Assembly (NCBI GenBank): GCA_023453335.1 | Contig: JAEXTU010000026.1 | Coordinates: forward strand, 1-10,784 | DNA length: 10,784 bases | Reading direction: 5' to 3' | Source: Pseudomonadota bacterium | GTDB lineage: Bacteria > Desulfobacterota > Desulfovibrionia > Desulfovibrionales > Desulfovibrionaceae | Part shown: positions 4,789 through 10,784 of the stretch, piece by piece | Layout: every line of letters begins with the position of its first letter | Numbering within the stretch: the first letter of the stretch is position 1 | Translations under genes and position numbers: made by a program | The notes under the pieces: generated by a model | Databases searched by the model: none | What the model was told of the DNA's origin: nothing | What the model saw: only the letters and a program-made list of their open reading frames with translations

Positions 4789-6843
4789 ATGTCCGAAGCG
4801 CTCAAGAATCAGAGAACTTACGCCATCGTCGGCCACGGCGGCTGCGGCAAGACCAGCCTGGCCGAGATGCTCCTGTTCGCCGCCGGGGCCATAGCCCGGC
4901 CGGGCAAGATCGAGGAGGGCACCACCGCCCTGGACACCGAGCCCGAGGAGCTCAAGCGCCGCGGCTCCATCCAGCCCGGCTTCGCCCGCTTCGAGTGGAA
5001 GAAGAACGTCCACTACCTGGTGGACACCCCGGGTGACGGCAACTTCACCGGCGACATCGCCTACACCCTGGCCGCGGTGGACGCGGTGCTCTTCACCGTG
5101 GACGCGGTGGACGGGGCCAAGCCCCTGACCCGCCGCCTCTGGGAGGACGTGAAGAAGGCCGGCCGCTCGGCCATGGTCTTCATCAACAAGATGGACCGCG
5201 ACCGCGCCGACTTCCAGATGGCCTACGACAGCCTCTCCATGCTGGAGATCAAGCCGGTCCTGCTCCACTACCCCATCGGCGCCAAGGAGGATTTCAAGGG
5301 CCTGGTGGACGTGTTCGCCAACAAGGCGCTTTTGTTCGGGGAGAACGGCAAGGTGACCGAGGCCGAGGTGCCCGCGGACCTGGCCGACGAGGTGGCGGCC
5401 CTGCGCGAGGCCACCATCGAGAACATCGCCGAGTCCGACGAAGTGCTCATGGAGAAGTACCTGGAAGAGGGCGCGCTCACCCCCGAGGAGATCGACGTGG
5501 CCCTGCGCGCCGGCGTGGTCTCCGGGGCCCTGGTCCCGGTCTCCTGCGGCGCGGCCCTGCAGATCGCGGGCGGGGCCCAGGTGCTGGACGCCATGCAGCG
5601 CCTCTTCCCCTGCCCCCTGGACCGCCCGGCCTTCGTGGGCGAGGACGGCGAGCGGCCCTCCTCCCTGGACGCGCCCCTGTCCATGTTCGTGTTCAAGACC
5701 CTGGCCGACCCCTTCGCGGGCCAGCTCTCGGTGCTGCGCATCATGTCCGGCTCCTGCGCCGGCGACGCCCAGGTGCTGAACACCGCCAAGGGCGAGAAGG
5801 AGCGCATCGGCCAACTCCTGGCCATGCTGGGTAAGGAGCAGAAGCCCATGAAGGACCCGGCCCTGCCCGGGGCCATCGTGGCCGTGGCCAAGCTCAAGGC
5901 CACCAGCACCGGCGACACCCTGTCCGACGAGAAGCAGGCCTTCGCCTTCAAGAAGCCCGGCCTGCCGCCCACCCTCATCTCCTACGCCCTGGCCCCCGAG
6001 GCCAAGGGCGAGGAGGACAAGGTCTACTCCGCGGTGGCCAAGCTCCTGCCCGAGGACATCACCCTGCACCTGGACCGCGACGCCGAGACCGGGGACATCC
6101 TCATCTCCGGCATGGGCCAGCTGCACATCGAACTGTCCGTGGAAAAGGCCAAGCGCCGCTCCAAGACCAACATCCTGCTCAAGACCCCCAAGATCCCCTA
6201 CCGGGAGACCTTCAAGGGCAAGGCCGACGTGCAGGGCCGGCACAAGAAGCAGTCCGGCGGCCGCGGCCAGTTCGGCGACTGCTTCATCCGCCTGGAGCCC
6301 ATGCCCCGCGGCAGCGGCTACGTGTACGAGGACGCCATCGTGGGCGGCTCCATCCCGCGCCAGTACATCCCGGCCGTGGACAAGGGCGTGCAGGAGGCCG
6401 CGGCGCGCGGCGTGCTGGCCGGCTACCCGGTAGTGGACTTCAAGATCATCTGCTACGACGGCTCCTACCACGCGGTGGACTCCTCGGAAATGGCCTTCAA
6501 GATCGCCGGATCCATCGCCTTCAAGAAGGCCGCCGAGGTGGCGAGGCCCATCCTGCTCGAACCCATCGTCACCGTGAGCGTGTTCGTGCCCGACTCCTTC
6601 ATGGGCGACGTGATCGGCGACCTCTCCTCCCGGCGCGGCAAGGTGCTGGGCTCCGACTCCAAGGCCGGGGTCACCGAGATCAAGGCCCACGTGCCCATGG
6701 CCGAGGTGCTCCAGTACGCCCCGGACCTCCGCTCCATGACCGGCGGCCAGGGCACCTTCACCATGGAGTTCGACCACTACGAAGAGGCCCCGCCCATGGT
6801 GGCCGAGAAGGTCATCGCCGAGTCCAAGAAGGCCGAGGAATAG
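4789..6843 (+). CDS. Elongation factor G-like GTPase (EF-G paralogue)
   Basis: A 684-residue cytoplasmic translational GTPase with all five EF-G domains. Canonical EF-G drives translocation on the ribosome; EF-G-like paralogues are less well understood and may act in recycling, stress or slow translation. G domain: G1 GHGGCGKT (15-22, canonical GHVDAGKT), G3 DTPGDGNF (79-86, canonical DTPGHVDF), G4 NKMD (133-136) and G5 SCGA (252-255). Domain III carries GMGQLHIE (441-448), domain IV GGRGQFGD (490-497), and domain V GDVIGDLSSRRGKVLG (606-621) and MTGGQGTF (650-657). The catalytic histidine position of G3 is Asp83, and the switch I RGITI segment reads RRGSIQ (57-62), so hydrolysis may differ from true EF-G. 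There are no str-operon neighbours (rpsL, rpsG, tuf), supporting a paralogue. It is transcribed alone from 4685 to 6906. ATG 4789 follows AGGGGAG by 6 bases. Confidence 0.93.
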   Translation: MSEALKNQRTYAIVGHGGCGKTSLAEMLLFAAGAIARPGKIEEGTTALDTEPEELKRRGSIQPGFARFEWKKNVHYLVDTPGDGNFTGDIAYTLAAVDAVLFTVDAVDGAKPLTRRLWEDVKKAGRSAMVFINKMDRDRADFQMAYDSLSMLEIKPVLLHYPIGAKEDFKGLVDVFANKALLFGENGKVTEAEVPADLADEVAALREATIENIAESDEVLMEKYLEEGALTPEEIDVALRAGVVSGALVPVSCGAALQIAGGAQVLDAMQRLFPCPLDRPAFVGEDGERPSSLDAPLSMFVFKTLADPFAGQLSVLRIMSGSCAGDAQVLNTAKGEKERIGQLLAMLGKEQKPMKDPALPGAIVAVAKLKATSTGDTLSDEKQAFAFKKPGLPPTLISYALAPEAKGEEDKVYSAVAKLLPEDITLHLDRDAETGDILISGMGQLHIELSVEKAKRRSKTNILLKTPKIPYRETFKGKADVQGRHKKQSGGRGQFGDCFIRLEPMPRGSGYVYEDAIVGGSIPRQYIPAVDKGVQEAAARGVLAGYPVVDFKIICYDGSYHAVDSSEMAFKIAGSIAFKKAAEVARPILLEPIVTVSVFVPDSFMGDVIGDLSSRRGKVLGSDSKAGVTEIKAHVPMAEVLQYAPDLRSMTGGQGTFTMEFDHYEEAPPMVAEKVIAESKKAEE

Positions 6844-6866
6844 TCCGGCCGCCCTCCCGACCCCCT

Positions 6867-6906
6867 CGCCGCCCCCCGGAAAACCCCTCCGGGGGGCGGC
6901 GTTTTT
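6867..6906 (+). terminator. Strong intrinsic terminator after the EF-G-like gene
   Basis: A perfect 13-bp GC stem (6867-6879 with 6889-6901) around a 9-base loop is followed by TTTTT (6902-6906). It starts 23 bases after the stop codon and should end transcription fully, so plsC needs its own promoter. Confidence 0.95.
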
Positions 6907-6909
6907 GTC

Positions 6910-6938
6910 TTGAGGGGACCCCGCATTTCCAGTACACG
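6910..6938 (+). promoter_or_regulatory. Weak candidate promoter of the plsC-rnj-trmO operon
   Basis: TTGAGG (6910-6915), 17 bases, TACACG (6933-6938). Four of six and three of six bases match the sigma-70 consensus. It lies in the 81-base gap between the strong terminator and plsC, where a promoter is needed, and the spacing is ideal. No better pair was found in the gap. Confidence 0.3.
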
Positions 6939-6987
6939 TCACGGAGCGGCAACGTCCCCGAACGGCCGCCGGAAACACCACCCAGCC

Positions 6988-7707
6988 ATGCTCCGCAACC
7001 TCGTTTTCTACCTCTTCTTCATCCCCGCGACCCTGGTCTGTTCCACCCTGGCCGCCCTGGCCCCCAGCGGGGCCATGTCCCGGGCCGTGGGCCGGTTCTG
7101 GGGCCGGCTGGCCCTGGCCTTTTCCGGGGCGCGCCTGGAGTGCGACCTCTCCAGCCTGGAGCCCGGCCGGGCCTACATCTTCATGGCCAACCACCAGAGC
7201 AACCTGGACATCCCCACCCTCTACGCGGTGCTGGGCAGCCGGCCCTTCGGGTTCGTGGCCAAGGAGAGCCTGTTCCGCATCCCCATCTTCGGCAAGGCCA
7301 TGCTCCGCGCCGGCCACGTGCCCATTGACCGGGACAACCCGCGCAAGGCCATGAAGGCCATCGAGTATGCCGCGGAGCAGACCGCCAAGGGCTTCTCCAT
7401 CGTGGTCTTCCCCGAGGGCACCCGGGGCACCGACCTGTCGGCCCTGCAGGAGTTCAAGATCGGGGGCATGATCATGGCCCTCAAGACCGGAGCCCCGGTG
7501 GTGCCGCTCCTCATCACCGGCACCGGGGCCATCCTGCCCAAACACGCCCTGCGCCTGCGCCCGGTACGCGAGGTCCGGGTGCGCGCCCTGCCCCCCATCG
7601 TGACCCAGGGCCGCTACACCGTGAAGGACCGCGAGAAATTCAAGGACGACCTCTACGCCATCATGAACAGCGAGTACCAGAAGATCGCCGGAGAGGCCCA
7701 TGCCTGA
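6988..7707 (+). CDS. plsC: 1-acyl-sn-glycerol-3-phosphate acyltransferase
   Basis: PlsC adds the second acyl chain to lysophosphatidic acid, giving phosphatidic acid for membrane lipids. The 239-residue product has a hydrophobic N-terminal anchor (about 4-26) and the acyltransferase motifs in order: NHQSNLD (68-74, catalytic H69 and D74), a segment with FRIPIFGKAMLRAGHVPIDR (96-115), FPEGTRG (131-137, glycerol-phosphate binding) and VVPLLI (161-166). Length matches bacterial PlsC. I chose ATG 6988 because the anchor begins there; an upstream TTG (6910) would add 26 residues of unconserved Arg-rich sequence. The ribosome site is weak (GGAAA about 14 bases away), so translation may be modest. 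The stop overlaps the start of rnj by 8 bases, which implies translational coupling and one operon. Confidence 0.93.
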   Translation: MLRNLVFYLFFIPATLVCSTLAALAPSGAMSRAVGRFWGRLALAFSGARLECDLSSLEPGRAYIFMANHQSNLDIPTLYAVLGSRPFGFVAKESLFRIPIFGKAMLRAGHVPIDRDNPRKAMKAIEYAAEQTAKGFSIVVFPEGTRGTDLSALQEFKIGGMIMALKTGAPVVPLLITGTGAILPKHALRLRPVREVRVRALPPIVTQGRYTVKDREKFKDDLYAIMNSEYQKIAGEAHA

Positions 7708-9352
7708 GCCCGCGGTGCGCGTGGCCGCCCTGGGCGGCATGGGCGAGATCGGCATGAACTGCCTGGTCCTGGAGTGCGGCGAGTCCATGATCGTGGTGGA
7801 CTGCGGCCTCATGTTCCCGGACGACTACCTCTTCGGCATCGACGTGGTCATCCCCCGCTTCGACTACGTGCTCTCGCGCAAGGAGCGCCTGGCCGCGGTG
7901 ATCCTCACCCACGGCCACGAGGACCACATCGGCGCCCTGCCCTGGTTCTTGCCCTACGTGTCCGCGCCCATCTACGGCTCGGCCTTCACCCTGGGCCTGG
8001 TCAACGAAAAGCTCAAGGAGCACAACCTCGACAAGTACGCCGATCTGCGCACGGTCAGCGGCCGGCAGACCATCTCGGCCGGCGAGTTCGAGGTGACCTT
8101 CTTCGAGGCCTGCCACTCCATCGTGGGCGGGTTCTCCCTGGGCATCGAGACCCCGGCCGGCCGCATCCTGCACACCGGCGACTTCAAGATCGACCGCAAC
8201 CCGCTGGACAACCTGGCCACCGACCTGGAAGGCATCCGCGGGTTCTGCGACCCCGGCGTGCTGCTCATGCTCTCGGACTCCACCAACATCGAGCGGGACG
8301 GCTTCGCCCTCACCGAGCGGGAGATCAAGAGCAGCCTGCGGCGCATCTTCGGCGAGGCCACCGGCCGCATCATCGTGACCCTTTTTTCCAGCCACGTGCA
8401 GCGCATGCAGGAGATCTACGACCTGGCCGCCGAAACCGGCCGCAAGGTCGCGGTGCTGGGCCGCAGCATGTCCCGCAACCTGGACCTGGCCTCGGAACTG
8501 GGCCTCATGCGCATCCCCCACTCCGCGTCCGTGCCCCTGGAGAGCCTGCCCCACCTGCCCGACGAACAGGCGGTGCTCCTGGTCACCGGGTCCCAGGGCG
8601 AGCCGCTCTCGGCGCTCTCCCGCATCGCGGCCGGCGACCACCGCCAGGTGGCCATCAAGCCCGGCGACCTGGTGCTCATGAGCTCGCGCTTCATCCCCGG
8701 CAACGTGAAGGCCATCACCAAGGTCATCAACCGGCTCTACAAGCTGGGGGCCGAGGTGCTCTACGAGCGGGTCTCGGGCATCCACGCCTCGGGCCACGCC
8801 CACCGCGAAGAGCTCAAGATCATGCTGGAGGCGGTGCGGCCCAAGTTCTTCATCCCCCTGCACGGCGAGTACCGCCACCTGGTCAAGCACTCCCGCCTGG
8901 CCGTGGAGACCGGGGTGGCCCCGGAGCGCGCCCTGGTGTTGGAGGACGGCCAGCCCGTGACCCTGACCCCCACCTCCATGCGCCTGGAGGACGCCATCCT
9001 GGTGGAGTCCATCCTGGTGGACGGCAAGGGCGTGGGCGACGTGGGACAGACCGTGCTCAAGGAGCGCCAGATCCTGGGCGGCGAGGGCCTGGTGGTGGTG
9101 GTCCTGGTCATCGACGAGAAGACCGGCGAGATCATGCGCGGCCCGGACATCACCTCCAAGGGCTTCGTGTTCGAGCAGCAGTACAGCCACATCCTGGAAG
9201 ACGCCCGTTGCGTGGTCCTGGACATCTACGAGAACGTGCCGCCCGGCGACCCGGACAAGCTCACGGAGCGCATCCGCTCCTCCCTGCGCCGCTTCTTCCG
9301 CCGCATCATCGAGCGCGACCCGGTGGTGGAGCCGGTGGTCATCGTCATCTAG
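7700..9352 (+). CDS. rnj: Ribonuclease J (metallo-beta-lactamase/beta-CASP)
   Basis: RNase J is a zinc-dependent enzyme with 5'-3' exonuclease and endonuclease activity, used in mRNA decay and rRNA maturation. The 550 residues match the usual length (about 555). Metal ligands are present: HGHEDH (71-76), H139 and D161 (HTGDF). The beta-CASP part has SDSTN (192-196), the TGSQGEPLSAL segment (296-306), the SGHAHREE motif (364-371, H366) and IPLHGEYRH (385-393, H388), which together set RNase J apart from ordinary lactamase-fold enzymes. The C-terminal domain (about 450-550) is complete. The start follows GGAGAGG and overlaps plsC by 8 bases; trmO follows after 23 bases. A bacterium with RNase J need not lack RNase E; the window does not show which applies. 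Pairing with plsC is probably for shared expression rather than a shared pathway. Confidence 0.96.
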   Translation: MPEPAVRVAALGGMGEIGMNCLVLECGESMIVVDCGLMFPDDYLFGIDVVIPRFDYVLSRKERLAAVILTHGHEDHIGALPWFLPYVSAPIYGSAFTLGLVNEKLKEHNLDKYADLRTVSGRQTISAGEFEVTFFEACHSIVGGFSLGIETPAGRILHTGDFKIDRNPLDNLATDLEGIRGFCDPGVLLMLSDSTNIERDGFALTEREIKSSLRRIFGEATGRIIVTLFSSHVQRMQEIYDLAAETGRKVAVLGRSMSRNLDLASELGLMRIPHSASVPLESLPHLPDEQAVLLVTGSQGEPLSALSRIAAGDHRQVAIKPGDLVLMSSRFIPGNVKAITKVINRLYKLGAEVLYERVSGIHASGHAHREELKIMLEAVRPKFFIPLHGEYRHLVKHSRLAVETGVAPERALVLEDGQPVTLTPTSMRLEDAILVESILVDGKGVGDVGQTVLKERQILGGEGLVVVVLVIDEKTGEIMRGPDITSKGFVFEQQYSHILEDARCVVLDIYENVPPGDPDKLTERIRSSLRRFFRRIIERDPVVEPVVIVI

Positions 9353-9375
9353 CCGCGCCGCGCCACGGAGGCCCC

Positions 9376-9867
9376 ATGGCCGAGCCCGTCACCTTCCTCC
9401 CCATCGGCGTCATCCGCTCCCCCTTCACCAGGGTCGAGGACATGCCCATCCAGCCCGCGGGCGCGCGGGAGGTGCTGGGGATCGCGGAACTGCTGCCCGA
9501 GTACGCCCCGGCCCTGGCCGACCTGGCGGGCTTCTCCCATCTCTTCCTGCTCTACCACTTCCACCGGGCCAAACCCTACGAGCCCACGGTCGTCCCCTTC
9601 CTGGACAACCTCCCGCACGGCCTGTTCGCCACCCGCGCCCCGGCCCGGCCCAACCCCATAGGTTTGTCCGTGGTCGAACTGCTCACCGTGGAAGGCCACG
9701 TCCTGCGCCTGCGCGGGGTGGACATCCTGGATGGGACGCCTCTCCTCGACCTCAAGCCCTGCGTGCCCGCCTTCGACACGCCCCAGGGCGACGTCCGCAC
9801 CGGCTGGCTCGAGGGCTGCGCCAAGCGCACCGCCCAGGCGCGGTCCGACGAGCGGTTCAAGGGGTAG
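9376..9867 (+). CDS. trmO: tRNA (t6A37)-N6-methyltransferase TrmO
   Basis: TrmO (formerly YaeB/UPF0066) uses S-adenosylmethionine to methylate N6-threonylcarbamoyladenosine at position 37 of certain tRNAs, giving m6t6A. The 163-residue product has the family's single-sheet TrmO domain: PIGVIRSPF (9-17), GFSHLFLLYHFHR (52-64), the signature ARPNPIGLSVV (90-100) and DILDGTPLLDLKPCVPAFD (116-134). It is the short form; E. coli TrmO (about 235 residues) has an extra C-terminal domain that is absent here, as in many bacterial and archaeal homologues. GGAGG lies 4 bases before ATG 9376, and the gene is 23 bases after rnj, so it ends the operon. tsaB, which helps make its t6A substrate, lies nearby on the other strand. 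A related SAM-binding function cannot be excluded. Confidence 0.9.
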   Translation: MAEPVTFLPIGVIRSPFTRVEDMPIQPAGAREVLGIAELLPEYAPALADLAGFSHLFLLYHFHRAKPYEPTVVPFLDNLPHGLFATRAPARPNPIGLSVVELLTVEGHVLRLRGVDILDGTPLLDLKPCVPAFDTPQGDVRTGWLEGCAKRTAQARSDERFKG

Positions 9868-9884
9868 GAAGAAACGAGAGGGGG

Positions 9885-10448
9885 CTACGCCAACTCGGCG
9901 TGACGGAAGCAGGTGACCAGGTGGTCGTTGACCAGTCCCAGGGCCTGTAGGGTCGCGTAGATGGCCGTGGGGCCCACGAAGGTGAAGCCGCGCTGCTTGA
10001 GGTCCTTGCTGAGCTTGGCCGAGAGCGGGGTCTGGGCCGGCAGGTCGGACAGCTTCTCGAAATGGTTCACCATGGGCGCGTTGTCCACCCAGGACCAGAG
10101 GTACGAGGCGAAGGACCCGAACTCCTCCTGCACCTTGATGAACGCCCGGGCGTTGGTGACGGCGGACGCCACCTTGAGCCGGTTGCGGATGATGCCCGGG
10201 TCGGCCAGCAGCCGCGCCTGGTCCGCCGCGGTGAACCGCGCCACCTGCTCCACGTCGAAATTCGCAAAGGCCCGGCGGTAGCCCTCCCGGCGCTTGAGGA
10301 TGGTGATCCAGGACAGCCCGGCCTGGGCCCCCTCCAGCACCAGATGCTCGAACAGATGCCGGTCGTCGCGCGAGGGCACGCCCCACTCCAGGTCGTGGTA
10401 GGCCTCGTACTCCGGCCCCTTGGCCCAGGGGCAGCGGACACGCTCCAT
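9885..10448 (-). CDS. tag: DNA-3-methyladenine glycosylase I
   Basis: Tag removes 3-methyladenine (and, in E. coli, 3-methylguanine) from alkylated DNA, starting base-excision repair. The 187-residue product keeps the zinc snap of the E. coli enzyme (C4, H17, H175, C179), here C6, H18, H176 and C180. It also keeps the base pocket: Y17 and W22 in YHDLEWG, and E39 in LEGAQAGLSW. RCPWAKG at the N-terminus and GFTFVGP (154-160) are family hallmarks, and length is usual. Its ATG overlaps the stop of tsaB by one base (TGATG), so translation is coupled and the two form an operon. It runs toward trmO, with only 17 bases between the stops and no visible terminator. Confidence 0.96.
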   Translation of the reverse strand: MERVRCPWAKGPEYEAYHDLEWGVPSRDDRHLFEHLVLEGAQAGLSWITILKRREGYRRAFANFDVEQVARFTAADQARLLADPGIIRNRLKVASAVTNARAFIKVQEEFGSFASYLWSWVDNAPMVNHFEKLSDLPAQTPLSAKLSKDLKQRGFTFVGPTAIYATLQALGLVNDHLVTCFRHAELA

Positions 10449-10784
10449 CAGGTCGCTCCCTGGCCGGTGGCCTCATCCAGCCGGCGGCGCGCCTCGCTGG
10501 GATTCAGGCCCATGGCCTTGGCGATGGCCTCCAGGTTGTCCTCGGCATCCGAGGCGCGCAGATACAGGGGCTCGATGGGCGCGGCAGAAAATGTGGCGTC
10601 GCAGGCCGCCCGGGCCAGGACCGCAGGCAGGGGGTGGTCCCAGGCGGAATCCAGCACCTGTGCGCCGGGCAGGAGCCCGGCCAGTTCAGCGCGGTTCTCG
10701 GCGGCCCCGCCGCCCACCAGGCGCAGGGGCGCGGGCAGGGGGGCCAGCAGGCCGGGCAGGGCCGCCAGGGCCGCGGCCTGCGGC
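10448..10784 (-). CDS. tsaB: TsaB, t6A-synthesis complex subunit (C-terminal part)
   Basis: TsaB (YeaZ) is the non-catalytic partner that dimerises with TsaD in the complex that makes N6-threonylcarbamoyladenosine at tRNA position 37. Only the last 111 residues are in the window; the gene runs off the right edge, and its N-terminal ASKHA domain is not seen. The visible part has the C-terminal lobe layout: a Leu/Pro/Ala-rich stretch, LRLVGGGAAENRAEL, then a P.YLR signature (IEPLYLRASDAEDNL) near the end, followed by a short helical tail that I associate with Desulfovibrio homologues. The call rests mainly on this signature, so it is less certain than its neighbours. It is translationally coupled to tag through a one-base overlap. 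Its nearness to trmO, which modifies t6A further, fits a shared tRNA-37 theme. Confidence 0.75.
   Translation of the reverse strand, partial: PQAAALAALPGLLAPLPAPLRLVGGGAAENRAELAGLLPGAQVLDSAWDHPLPAVLARAACDATFSAAPIEPLYLRASDAEDNLEAIAKAMGLNPSEARRRLDEATGQGAT

Noticed and set aside
6910..6987. Longer plsC start at TTG 6910
   Set aside because: The added 26 residues are Arg/His-rich and precede the hydrophobic anchor that normally begins PlsC; the TTG lies only 3 bases after the terminator T tract and overlaps the candidate -35.
4708..7812. Very long (1034-codon) open frame on the minus strand
   Set aside because: It is antisense to the EF-G-like gene and plsC, crosses a strong terminator and the promoter region, and its product is a low-complexity Gly/His/Ala/Val-rich chain. 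It results from GC-rich codons leaving few stops in the opposite frame.
7661..9190. 509-codon minus-strand open frame across RNase J
   Set aside because: Same low-complexity composition and fully antisense to a gene with all its catalytic motifs; a shadow frame.
7774..9867. 697-codon plus-strand frame running through RNase J into trmO
   Set aside because: Its 3' part is the true trmO frame, but the upstream part is an Arg/Pro/Gly/His-rich out-of-frame reading of rnj. trmO has its own ribosome site and ATG at 9376, so it is not a fusion protein.
1..10784. Mobile element, CRISPR, tRNA or phage remnant
   Set aside because: No transposase or integrase motifs, no regularly spaced repeats, no tRNA-like cloverleaf and no change in base composition were seen on either strand.

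Overview
The window looks like chromosomal DNA of a GC-rich, motile, anaerobic bacterium, most likely one of the Desulfovibrionales (Desulfobacterota, formerly Deltaproteobacteria). This is an inference from very high GC at third codon positions, sigma-28- and sigma-54-type promoters beside flagellar regulation, a flavoredoxin-like flavin reductase, a c-type-haem sensor diguanylate cyclase, and an EF-G paralogue. There is no sign of mobile DNA, CRISPR, rRNA or tRNA, and base composition is even throughout.

Layout. The left edge (1-1205) holds the 3' end of an unrecognised gene. It is followed by a small unknown gene behind a sigma-28-like promoter and then by flgM, the anti-sigma-28 factor, behind a sigma-54-like promoter. 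flgM ends in a bidirectional terminator shared with a convergent orphan membrane histidine kinase. From 1203 to 3246 lie the kinase, a flavin reductase upstream of it on the same strand, and a divergent HxlR-type redox-sensing regulator. The shared hxlR/flavin reductase promoter region carries two inverted repeats. A membrane-bound, haem-binding (CxxCH) GGDEF diguanylate cyclase (3266-4576) converges on hxlR.

The centre (4685-6906) is a single-gene unit for an EF-G-like GTPase. It has a good sigma-70 promoter, a structured leader and a very strong terminator; its G3 motif lacks the usual catalytic histidine. A compact operon follows (6988-9867): plsC (phospholipid synthesis), rnj (RNase J, overlapping plsC by 8 bp) and trmO (methylation of t6A37 in tRNA). 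Converging on it from the right edge is tsaB-tag. TsaB belongs to the complex that makes t6A, the substrate of TrmO; Tag is the alkylation-repair glycosylase 3-methyladenine-DNA glycosylase I.

Themes. The left third is signalling: flagellar sigma-factor control, redox and haem sensing, and c-di-GMP. The right two thirds are housekeeping translation, RNA processing, lipid synthesis and tRNA/DNA maintenance. I do not see a clearly new multi-gene system. The best leads are the small gene behind the sigma-28-like promoter, the haem-sensing cyclase, the operator-like repeats between hxlR and the flavin reductase, and the atypical EF-G with its double-hairpin leader.
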